DNA of 64,000 nucleotides from Oscillospiraceae bacterium (GTDB taxonomy: Bacteria > Bacillota > Clostridia > Oscillospirales > Oscillospiraceae), in assembly GCA_017501355.1 (NCBI GenBank), contig JAFVXA010000054.1:20348-84347 (forward strand), read 5' to 3'. Under the pieces are notes generated by a model. That model ran no database searches. It had not been told where the DNA came from and saw only the letters and a program-made list of their open reading frames with translations. A program made the translations under genes and the position numbers. Positions 27,656-35,367 of the stretch are shown piece after piece. How positions within the stretch are numbered: the first letter of the stretch is position 1; each line of letters begins with the position of its first letter.

Positions 27656-27693
27656 CAAGAACAGGCAGGGGCGATCGCCCCTGCCTGTTCTTG
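27656..27693. terminator. 38-bp perfect palindrome acting as bidirectional terminator
   Basis: Each half is 19 nt, starting CAAGAACAGGCAGGGGCGA, with the centre at CGATCG and no unpaired loop base. It lies between convergent genes, but the T runs beside it are short. Confidence 0.75.
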
Positions 27694-27704
27694 CTGGAAG
27701 TTCT

Positions 27705-30095
27705 TTACTGCTGGTCTTTTTTTACCGTGAAATGGATCTCCTGCGGTGCAGCACCAGCCATGCTGATGGTGAGCAGGGCGTCTCCTGTGCTGCCCGTTGT
27801 TTTGACATAGGTGCCGCACATGCCGCCTCTCGGCGTGATGCAGGCGGGACCGATGAGCTCGATACCGCCGCTGACGCTGAGGTGGATCGGCTCCTGCGCG
27901 AGGGGAAGCACCGCACCGTCCTGACTGACCACACGGATGCGAATGGCGGCAACATCATAGCTGCTGCCTTCGGTGAGGGTATTATGGGAAACGTCTACGG
28001 AAAGCCTCGTTTCCGTCACGGGTCGGCGCTGTACGCTCTTGACCACCTCGCCATTTACCACTGCATCAAAGCGATAGGTGGTGACCGTGCCGCCCCAGTT
28101 GCCGAGATACTTATTATAAAGCTCTACGGCATCGGAGAGCTTCATGCCCCGCAGCAGGATGCACTTTGCTGCAAGCGCCTTGGCGGCGAGGGGCAGATTG
28201 GCCATGCCGTATCTGTTGGCGGCAAGGAGAATTTTCTTGATGTCCTCTGCCTTGCTGTGGGAAAAGCCCTCATTTTGCTCCATGAGGTCGCCGATGAAGT
28301 CGTCGATGCGAATGGGACCGTGGGGAAGATGGGAGAAGGGAGTTTGGTCAAATTCTCCGATGAACTGCTCGTTCTTGTAGACCCGCACGCTGTCTGCGTT
28401 GGTCACAGCGAACACATCCTGCATCAGACAGGCGGGATGCTCGCCGATGTCCATGGCAGAGGAGATCTCCAGCACGATGTTCTCATCCTGCTGGGCAGCA
28501 TAGACCGCGGCAGCGCTCTTGGGATTGCGGAACATATCCAGCACGCCGTGATAACAGATCCTGTCTCCGCTGCCGAAATCCTTGTGGGTGTTGTAATCCG
28601 CCATACACCAGCCAAAGCCGCCTGCAATGTCCTCCTCGCCGTAATAGCCGTCCAGCACCCTGGTGTGGCGCAGCAGATGCTCCGTGCGGTGATCCTCTGC
28701 ATCAAAGCTCTTGGTGGGGAACATGTGTCCGTTATACTCGGAAATGAAGTAGCCCTTGCTCGTGTCGGGGGTGACCTGCGACTTTTTCAGAACGCCGTGA
28801 TTGGTGCCGTCGTGGGAGAAGTCGTTGTAAGCATAAACATCCTCCAGCAGGGAGCTCTTTTGTATATGGCGCACGCCGCTGGTGGGGCGGCTGTCATCCA
28901 GTGCGTGAGCGGCGGCGTTGGTCTCGGCATAAAAAGCATCGTCGTCCATGGATTCGTTGATGCGAACGCCCCAGAGGAAGATGGAGGGGTGGTTGCGATA
29001 CTGCAGCACCATGTCGCGGGTGTTCTGCACCGCCTGCGCCTTCCAATCACTGTCGCCGATGTGCTGCCAGCCGGGCATCTCCGTAAAGACCAGCAGACCC
29101 AACTCGTCACAGGCGTTGAGGAAATGGTGAGACTGGGGATAATGGGAGGTGCGCACAGCGTTCAGCCCCAGTTCGTATTTCAGAATTTCCGCATCCCGCC
29201 GCTGCATGGATGCGGGCATGGCATAGCCCACATAGGGATAACTCTGGTGACGGTTGAGACCGCGGAATTTGTACTTTTGCCCGTTCAGATAGAACCCGTC
29301 TGCACGGAAGGAAACCTGCCGCAGACCGATGCGGTCAGTTCGCTCATCCAGCACCGTCTCACCGTCAAGGAGAAGGGTGCGGAGCGTATAGAGGGTGGGC
29401 TGTTTGGGCGACCAGAGCTGTACATCGTGAAGCTCATGGCAGAGCGCACCCGATTGGAAGCTGTAAAGCAGCGTGCCACCTGCATCGTAAAGCTCCTGCT
29501 GCAGCTGTTTGCCTGCGCCGTTTTCCAGTGTTACGCAACTTTCCAAAGTTACCGTGCCTCTGCGCCCGTCGCCGCTCTGCAGGGCGGTGACGCGGGGAAA
29601 CACATCGGCGATATAGGCTTCGCTGCGGATGTCCAGATAGACCTCGCGGTAAAGACCGCCGTAGGTCATGTAATCAATGACCTTGCCGAAGGGAGGCTGG
29701 TTCAGCGTTTCGCGGCTGTCCACACGGATGACGAGAACGTTATCCTCGTCCCATTTGATATAGGGGGCAAGGTCAACGGTGTATGCCGTATAGCCGCAGC
29801 GGTGGAGACAGAGAGAATTGCCGTTGAGAAACAGCTCGGATTCATGGGCGGCGGCTTCCACGGTGAGAAGAAGATGCTGCCCCTTCCACGCGGCATCGGG
29901 ACGAAGAATGCGGCGGTAGGCACTGTTGTGCTGATAGCTGCTTTCGTCAAAATAGTGGAAGGGGGTCTCCACTGTGGTGTGGGGCAGGCGCACGGTTTCC
30001 GTGTCTGTCGTGTCAAAGGAAAGCTCATGCAGCTTCTGCGAAAAGCTGCGGGTAAACTGCCAGTCATGGTTGAGATAGACTCTGTTGTTCATCAT
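27705..30095 (-). CDS. glycoside hydrolase family 2 (beta-galactosidase/glucuronidase-like)
   Basis: The 796-residue enzyme has the GH2 order: a jelly-roll sugar-binding domain with LFLNG, an Ig-like domain, a TIM barrel and C-terminal Ig-like domains. The barrel begins with RGLNRHQSYPYVGYAMP, has the acid/base Glu in GVRINES and has FISEYNGHMFPT with the likely nucleophile Glu. No signal peptide is seen, so it probably acts on imported oligosaccharides. Exact sugar specificity cannot be set. ATG at 30095 follows AAGGGAGTG; farther upstream starts lack a site. It stands alone, with no sugar transporter beside it. Confidence 0.93.
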   Translation of the reverse strand: MMNNRVYLNHDWQFTRSFSQKLHELSFDTTDTETVRLPHTTVETPFHYFDESSYQHNSAYRRILRPDAAWKGQHLLLTVEAAAHESELFLNGNSLCLHRCGYTAYTVDLAPYIKWDEDNVLVIRVDSRETLNQPPFGKVIDYMTYGGLYREVYLDIRSEAYIADVFPRVTALQSGDGRRGTVTLESCVTLENGAGKQLQQELYDAGGTLLYSFQSGALCHELHDVQLWSPKQPTLYTLRTLLLDGETVLDERTDRIGLRQVSFRADGFYLNGQKYKFRGLNRHQSYPYVGYAMPASMQRRDAEILKYELGLNAVRTSHYPQSHHFLNACDELGLLVFTEMPGWQHIGDSDWKAQAVQNTRDMVLQYRNHPSIFLWGVRINESMDDDAFYAETNAAAHALDDSRPTSGVRHIQKSSLLEDVYAYNDFSHDGTNHGVLKKSQVTPDTSKGYFISEYNGHMFPTKSFDAEDHRTEHLLRHTRVLDGYYGEEDIAGGFGWCMADYNTHKDFGSGDRICYHGVLDMFRNPKSAAAVYAAQQDENIVLEISSAMDIGEHPACLMQDVFAVTNADSVRVYKNEQFIGEFDQTPFSHLPHGPIRIDDFIGDLMEQNEGFSHSKAEDIKKILLAANRYGMANLPLAAKALAAKCILLRGMKLSDAVELYNKYLGNWGGTVTTYRFDAVVNGEVVKSVQRRPVTETRLSVDVSHNTLTEGSSYDVAAIRIRVVSQDGAVLPLAQEPIHLSVSGGIELIGPACITPRGGMCGTYVKTTGSTGDALLTISMAGAAPQEIHFTVKKDQQ

Positions 30096-30324
30096 AGATT
30101 CACTCCCTTGCGATGCTGCCCTCATGCTACGCCCTTCTGTGATAAAAATCCATGCCGAAAACAGACAAAAAACGAAAAGTCCTTTTGTTGCATCTGTCAG
30201 AGTGATGAAAATTCAGATTTTTGAAAAATAATACTTGCTTTATGCAAGGGAATCGGATAAAGTATTTCTGTTCGACTTTATTCAGAATGATTGATAATGA
30301 TTGGTATATAGGGGTTTAGGATGT

Positions 30325-31656
30325 ATGTATAAAGATAAACGTTTTTGGCGATTTTTGATTCCGTCCCTCATTGGTATGTTCCTGTTTGTGACACCTGTGC
30401 AGCAGGACGGAAATCTGACCATTCCCATCGCTGTGGCAGCAAACAAGATGCTGGAGCTCATGGGCGGGTGGAGTCTCACGATCATCTGGGCGCTGATCTC
30501 CCTCAGCGGCATCCTCACGCTGCTGCATAAGGCTGTGGGCATACAAGCCATCAGAAAAAGCTCCAAAATGGATCAGATGTTCCGCGTCAAGGGTTTCTGG
30601 TTTGTGATCCGCATGGCGGGCTTTGTGATTGCCAATATGATCTATTTTGGTATCGGTCCCGAGGCGATCATTGGCGGCGACACCGGCGGCATGGTGATCC
30701 GTGATCTGCTGCCCATTCTTGTGTGCGTATTCTTCCTGGCAGGTATTTTGCTGGCTCTGCTGCTGAATTACGGTCTGCTGGACTTTTTCGGTGCGCTGCT
30801 GATCCGTCTGATGCGCCCGGTGTTCAACCTTCCCGGCAGAAGTGCGCTGGACTGCGTGGCATCGTGGCTGGGTGACGGCTCCATCGGTGTGCTGCTGACA
30901 AGCAAGCAGTATGAAGAGGGATTTTATTCCAAGCGGGAAGCGACCGTCATTGCCACGACCTTCTCTGCGGTGAGCATTACCTTCAGTCTTGTGGTCATCA
31001 GCGAGGTGGGGCTGGAGCATCTGTTTCTGCCGTTCTATCTGGTGGTATCCTTCGCAGGCGTAGTGGCGGCGATCATCGTACCGAAGATTCCACCCCTTTC
31101 CCGTGTGCCGGACAGCTATTATACGGAAGTCTCCAAGCGGGAGGATATCCCCGAGGGTATGAGCGCGGCATCCTACGGCTTGCAGTTGGCACTGGAAAAG
31201 GCAGGACGTTCCCCCGGCGTGAAGGCGTTCTTCAAAGAGGGCGTGGAAAACGTGGTGGAGATGTGGTTTGGTACACTGCCTGTGATCCTTGCCATGGGTA
31301 CGGCGGCAATGATGGTGGCAGTCTATACCCCCGTGTTTGACTGGTTGGGTCTGCCTTTCATTTTCCTCTACGATCTGCTGCGTATTCCTGAGGCGGAGCT
31401 TGCAAGCCGCACCGTGATCGTGGGCTTTGCGGATATGTTTTTGCCCAGCGTCATTGCCAGCACTATCGACAGTGAAATGACCCGCTTTGTGGTGGCAGCC
31501 ACCAGTGTGACCCAGCTGATCTATATGTCTGAGATCGGCAGCATCATCATGGGCAGCAAGATCCCTGTGTCGCTGAAGGATCTGTTTTTGATCTTCCTTG
31601 AGCGTACCATTGTGACCCTGCCTGTCATTGCTCTCTTTGCACATCTGATTTTTTAA
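30325..31656 (+). CDS. YjiH-family membrane protein with nucleoside-transporter gate domains
   Basis: The 443-residue protein has about ten membrane helices. It matches YjiH-like proteins that carry two gate (Nucleos_tra2-like) domains: FFGALLIRLMRPVFNLPGRSALDCVASWLGDGSIGVLL in the first half and PVILAMGTAAMMVAVYTPVFDWLG in the second. The substrate is unknown; related gate proteins move nucleosides or spore-related small molecules. ATG at 30325 is chosen because GGTTTAGG lies before it. The 229-bp gap upstream holds a possible Fur-like box but no gene. Confidence 0.85.
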   Translation: MYKDKRFWRFLIPSLIGMFLFVTPVQQDGNLTIPIAVAANKMLELMGGWSLTIIWALISLSGILTLLHKAVGIQAIRKSSKMDQMFRVKGFWFVIRMAGFVIANMIYFGIGPEAIIGGDTGGMVIRDLLPILVCVFFLAGILLALLLNYGLLDFFGALLIRLMRPVFNLPGRSALDCVASWLGDGSIGVLLTSKQYEEGFYSKREATVIATTFSAVSITFSLVVISEVGLEHLFLPFYLVVSFAGVVAAIIVPKIPPLSRVPDSYYTEVSKREDIPEGMSAASYGLQLALEKAGRSPGVKAFFKEGVENVVEMWFGTLPVILAMGTAAMMVAVYTPVFDWLGLPFIFLYDLLRIPEAELASRTVIVGFADMFLPSVIASTIDSEMTRFVVAATSVTQLIYMSEIGSIIMGSKIPVSLKDLFLIFLERTIVTLPVIALFAHLIF

Positions 31657-31661
31657 ACTTG

Positions 31662-31691
31662 GAACAGGGGAAAGTCCCCTGTTCTTTTTTT
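31662..31691 (+). terminator. intrinsic terminator
   Basis: GAACAGGGGA pairs with TCCCCTGTTC around a 3-nt AAG loop and runs into seven Ts. Confidence 0.9.
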
Positions 31692-31748
31692 CGCATCTAT
31701 GGTATGATGTGGAAAAAGTTACCCATGGAGCAGAAAGGAGAACGGTAC

Positions 31749-32129
31749 ATGAATCTCAACCGTGTGCATCATGTTGCCATCATCGGCAGCGATTACGAAA
31801 AGTCGAAGCATTTCTATGTGGATCTGCTGGGTTTCCAAGTTATTCGGGAGACCTACCGTGCCGAACGCAGGGATCATAAGATCGACCTGCAGCTGGATGA
31901 TCTGGAACTGGAGCTGTTCATTGCGGCAGATCGTCCTGCACGCCCCAATTACCCCGAGGCGTATGGCTTGCGGCATCTGGCGTTTCGTGTGGATTCTGTG
32001 GAGGAGACTGTGGAGGAACTTGGGCAGCGCGGCATTGTGTGCGAGCCCATCCGCGTGGATGAGCTGACCGACAAGCCCATGACCTTCTTCTTCGACCCCG
32101 ACGGTCTGCCGCTGGAGCTGCACGAATGA
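31749..32129 (+). CDS. VOC (glyoxalase-fold) family protein
   Basis: The 126-residue protein shows the paired beta-alpha-beta-beta-beta units of vicinal oxygen chelate enzymes. HHVAIIGSDYEKSKHFYVDLLGF gives the first metal His, GLRHLAFRV the third block, and the end FFFDPDGLPLELHE the metal Glu. It resembles the SMU1112c/YaeR subgroup, whose substrate is unclear. AAAGGAG lies 7 nt before the ATG. Its stop overlaps the next gene by ATGA. Confidence 0.9.
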   Translation: MNLNRVHHVAIIGSDYEKSKHFYVDLLGFQVIRETYRAERRDHKIDLQLDDLELELFIAADRPARPNYPEAYGLRHLAFRVDSVEETVEELGQRGIVCEPIRVDELTDKPMTFFFDPDGLPLELHE

Positions 32130-32641
32130 AAGAGTATGTACAGGTCAACGGCAGGGATTATGAAATCGTGAAGCTCCTCGGTCACGGTAAGGGAGGCTAT
32201 TCCTACCTTGCGCGGCGGGAGAACATGATGGTGGTGCTCAAGCAGATCCATCACGAGCCCTGCGATTACTATACCTTCGGCAACAAGATCGAAGCGGAGC
32301 GAAACGATTATCGGCGGCTTCTTGCCGCAGGGATTCGCATTCCCCGTATGCTGGAGATCGACGTGGAAAACGAACGCATTGTCAAGGAATTTATCGACGG
32401 CGACACGGCGGCGCAGCTGGTGCAGGCGGGGACGCTGACGGAGGAGCATCTGCGGCAGGTGCGGGAGATGGCAGAGCTTGCCATGGCGGCAGGGCTGAAC
32501 ATCGACTACTATCCTACGAATTTCATCATGCAGGATGGCTTGCTGTATTATATCGACTATGAGTGTAATCCCTATGACGAGCAGTGGAGCTTTGAACGCT
32601 GGGGCGCGCAATACTGGAGCTCCACCGCGGCGGAAGAATAA
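32126..32641 (+). CDS. small protein-kinase-fold protein
   Basis: The 171-residue protein looks like a compact kinase of the RIO/aminoglycoside-phosphotransferase type. It has a glycine loop LGHGKGGYSYLA (18-29), a nucleotide-binding Lys in VVLKQIHHE, a helix-C type Glu in KIEAERND, a catalytic-like D-Y-Y-P-T-N stretch near 150 and a metal-binding YIDYECNPYD. It is much shorter than the usual 260 residues, so the substrate lobe is minimal. It overlaps the VOC gene by ATGA, so the two proteins are probably made together. The substrate is unknown. Confidence 0.75.
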   Translation: MKEYVQVNGRDYEIVKLLGHGKGGYSYLARRENMMVVLKQIHHEPCDYYTFGNKIEAERNDYRRLLAAGIRIPRMLEIDVENERIVKEFIDGDTAAQLVQAGTLTEEHLRQVREMAELAMAAGLNIDYYPTNFIMQDGLLYYIDYECNPYDEQWSFERWGAQYWSSTAAEE

Positions 32642-32652
32642 AGACTACAGGA

Positions 32653-32693
32653 AAAAGGAAGCGTTGCAGATTCCCTGCAGCGCTTCCTTTTCT
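32653..32693. terminator. bidirectional terminator hairpin
   Basis: AAAAGGAAGCGTTGCAG pairs with CTGCAGCGCTTCCTTTT, with one G-T pair. It lies between convergent genes. Confidence 0.85.
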
Positions 32694-33290
32694 TTAGTGT
32701 TCTATTTCAATGCTGTATCGCTCGTAGGCGTTGATGATGCGGGTGTTACCCCGCTGGAGTTCGCGGGGGATGTCCCGTCCGTACTCCTTATGGACATGAC
32801 CGTGGATCCAGTAGGCGGGCTGCCAGCGGTCAATGAGGTCAACGAAGCACGCAAAGCCCCGGTGGGCGTAATCATCCGCGTCTCCATAGCCTGCGGGAGC
32901 AGCATGGGAGATGACGATATCTACGCCGCCCGCCCGTTTCAGCTTCCAGCCAAGCTTTCGGATGCGCCATTTCATGGCGCGTTCGGAATACTGGTGGGCA
33001 CCACCGTTATACAGCGGGCAGCCGCCGAGACCCAGAATGCGGAGTCCCTTGTATTGGTAGATCTTATCCTCAATGCAGTCGCAGCCCTCGGGCGGGTCTT
33101 TTTTGTAATGCCCGTCGTGGTTACCGTGGATATAGAGCAGCGGCGCCCGTCCCATGGTGACGAGGAAGGACAGATAGCTTGCCTTCAGGTCGCCGCAGGA
33201 AAGCATGAGGTCATAATCTTTCAAACGTCCTGGCTGATAGTAGTCCCAAAGGTAAGGACTTTCCCGATCAGACAGAAGCAGCAGTTTCAT
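32694..33290 (-). CDS. calcineurin-type metallophosphoesterase
   Basis: The 198-residue protein has the metal motifs of this superfamily: LLLSDRE (D8) in place of the first DxH, SCGD (31-34), GNHDG (56-60), a middle ISHAAPAGYG and a final HGHVHKEYG. The first motif is D-R rather than D-x-H, a notable change in the first metal site. It is soluble with no signal. It overlaps the stop of the preceding BMP-domain gene by ATGA, so it is co-translated with it and probably acts in the same process. The substrate is unknown. Confidence 0.85.
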   Translation of the reverse strand: MKLLLLSDRESPYLWDYYQPGRLKDYDLMLSCGDLKASYLSFLVTMGRAPLLYIHGNHDGHYKKDPPEGCDCIEDKIYQYKGLRILGLGGCPLYNGGAHQYSERAMKWRIRKLGWKLKRAGGVDIVISHAAPAGYGDADDYAHRGFACFVDLIDRWQPAYWIHGHVHKEYGRDIPRELQRGNTRIINAYERYSIEIEH

Positions 33291-35248
33291 AGCAGCAGAC
33301 CCTCCTTTTCCGGTGGGATGCGGTCACGGTACACACCCTGCAGCTGCACGATGCGGCGGGACTGGGGCAGCAGCTCCTCGTAGGTGGGGATGGAGCCGTC
33401 CACGCGGTTGCAGAGCCAGTCCATGTGCAGCAGCTGTTCGGGGGTGAGATCCACCGTGCCGTCCGTCATCAGTGTGCCATCCTGGGCACGGATGCGCTGG
33501 GCAAAGGGGAAGAACGAGCCGTTGGTGATGCTTTGCTGTAGAAGCTTTGCAAGACGGCGCACGCCCTGGGGCATGGCATCTGTGATCTCAACGCCGATCA
33601 CGCCGCTTTCCATGCCCCACCAGTAGTTGACGGCGCGTTCGCCCTTGCTGTCGTTGTCCCAGCCGCCGTCAAGGATGTTGCGGATCAGTTTGACATAGAA
33701 TGTGCCCCAGTCCCAGTAGGGAGAGGAGAGAACCTGCGGCGTACCGTTGGGAAGAACACGGAAGGTGCCCCAGCATCCCTTTTCCCAGCCGGGAAGGGGG
33801 ATATCCAGCGTGGAGATGACCTCTGCGCCGCTCTCCATCAGCTCCTGCAGGGGATTGCCCCCCACGCAGGACCATTTCAGCTCCACTCTCGCGTTGGGAT
33901 TGGTGAGCTGTGCGCCGAGGGCAAAGGCGTTGATGCCTGCCGGGACACCGAAGATGGGGTAGCTTGCAATATAGCCGATGTGTCCGCTCTTGCAGATGGC
34001 ACCCGCGATCGCGCCGGAGATGAACTTGCCCTCATAAATGCGGCTGTAATAGGTTCTCACGCCGGTGTAGGGCATGGAGATAGAGCAGTTGAGGAACTTG
34101 ATATAGGGATAGCGCAGGGACAGCTTGCGGCAGACGGCGATCAGCGGGGCGGTGGTGGCAAAAATCACGTCTGCACCCTTGTGGATGGCATCCTCTATGG
34201 CGTTTTCTGCCTCTTCTCCCGCCCCCACGCCTGCGTATGTCATGGTGCTGATCTGGTCGCCGAGGGTATCCTCCAGATAGCGGCGACCCTCCTCATGGGC
34301 GCGGGTCCAGTTGCTGTTCTCGGGGGAGAGTTCGTGGATGAATGCCACGCTGAGATGGGTGGGAAAGACCGATGTCATAATCTTGTCCCAGAAGTGCCGT
34401 CCGCCCTCTTCGGTCTCAGATGCGGTGCTGACGGCGATGGGATCTTCCTGCTGCAGCACCCTGACATCGGGCCAGAGCTTTTGCAGCATCTTCGTCAGCT
34501 GGTCGGTGGAGGACTGCTTGATGGTGGAGAAGGGATAGATGCGCAGGAACACCAGCAGGGCATCTGCGGGAGTGAGGGGTGTTGGCTTATCCATCACCCG
34601 CTGAAGTGCCAGATCGAAATAGAAGAAGCTTGAGAGAAAGCGGCGGCGGTCATCGTCAGTCCAGACATAGTCGGGGCTGTGCCCGAGGGCGGACTGCAGC
34701 TTTGCGAAGCTGCCGCTGCGGGTGAAATAGATCTGATAAAGCTTCGTCAGCGGGTAGTATTCCAGAAACTCATAGTAACGCTGGATGGCATCCTCCTCGG
34801 TGAGGATGGGGATAAGGCGGGTGACCCGACCGCGGATGGAGAACGCGCCATAGCTTTTCAACACGCTGACGCGCTTGTTGCCCTCCTGCACATAGAATTG
34901 CCCCAGATATTCGTAGCAGTGGATGGGGTCATCAATGCCCTGTTCGCTGAGGTGCGCCGCGCAGAGCTTACGCCATTTGACACCAAACTCTGTTTCCGGG
35001 GGCAGAATGGGCATGAAATTGGGGGCGAAGGAAACGGTGCGCCCACTGGTCTTGGTGCCGACGATCTTTTCCAGCGGGATCTCCATGATGCCGAGATCCA
35101 CCTGTCGATCAATGGTGCTTTCATCGAGAATGTCGTCCAGTGCGGGAAGATAGGGTTCCTTGCCCTGTTTGCTCCATTCCTTCTGTGCCTTGCGCCCCAG
35201 CTTTTGGGCGCTTGCATATTGACTTGCTGCTTCCAGTTGAATGCTCAT
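33287..35248 (-). CDS. cytoplasmic BMP-family nucleoside-binding protein with N-terminal ParB-like region
   Basis: The 653-residue protein has no signal peptide or lipobox. About residues 1-170 include YVQEGNKRVSVLKSYGAFSI, which looks like the GNHR-type core of ParB/sulfiredoxin folds, and a helical linker follows. From about 290 on it resembles the basic membrane protein (PnrA/Med) family of nucleoside-binding lipoproteins: HLSVAFIHELSPENSNWTRAHEEGRRYLE, GADVIFATTAP, GKFISGAIAGAICKSGHIGYIASYPI and a GTFYVKLIRNILDGGW stretch. BMP proteins normally serve ABC importers outside the cell; this one should act inside as a sensor. AAAGGAGG lies 5 nt before the ATG. It is coupled to the downstream phosphoesterase. 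Confidence 0.82.
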   Translation of the reverse strand: MSIQLEAASQYASAQKLGRKAQKEWSKQGKEPYLPALDDILDESTIDRQVDLGIMEIPLEKIVGTKTSGRTVSFAPNFMPILPPETEFGVKWRKLCAAHLSEQGIDDPIHCYEYLGQFYVQEGNKRVSVLKSYGAFSIRGRVTRLIPILTEEDAIQRYYEFLEYYPLTKLYQIYFTRSGSFAKLQSALGHSPDYVWTDDDRRRFLSSFFYFDLALQRVMDKPTPLTPADALLVFLRIYPFSTIKQSSTDQLTKMLQKLWPDVRVLQQEDPIAVSTASETEEGGRHFWDKIMTSVFPTHLSVAFIHELSPENSNWTRAHEEGRRYLEDTLGDQISTMTYAGVGAGEEAENAIEDAIHKGADVIFATTAPLIAVCRKLSLRYPYIKFLNCSISMPYTGVRTYYSRIYEGKFISGAIAGAICKSGHIGYIASYPIFGVPAGINAFALGAQLTNPNARVELKWSCVGGNPLQELMESGAEVISTLDIPLPGWEKGCWGTFRVLPNGTPQVLSSPYWDWGTFYVKLIRNILDGGWDNDSKGERAVNYWWGMESGVIGVEITDAMPQGVRRLAKLLQQSITNGSFFPFAQRIRAQDGTLMTDGTVDLTPEQLLHMDWLCNRVDGSIPTYEELLPQSRRIVQLQGVYRDRIPPEKEGLLL

Positions 35249-35332
35249 AGTACCTCCTTTCCCCCTTGCGGAAAAACTGGCAGGGGGATCTTTTGTGTGT
35301 GAATGTGACAGTTCATTGTACAGAGAAAAGGG

Positions 35333-35363
35333 AGCCGTTGCAGAACGCTTTTCTGCAACGGCT
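35333..35363. terminator. terminator hairpin after the EAL gene
   Basis: AGCCGTTGCAGAA pairs perfectly with TTCTGCAACGGCT around a 5-nt loop and, on the minus strand, is followed by CCCTTTTCTC. Confidence 0.85.
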
Positions 35364-35367
35364 GATC

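Noticed and set aside
27642..30224. 860-codon plus-strand frame opposite the GH2 gene
   Set aside because: It covers the reverse of a clear glycosidase and has no family motif.
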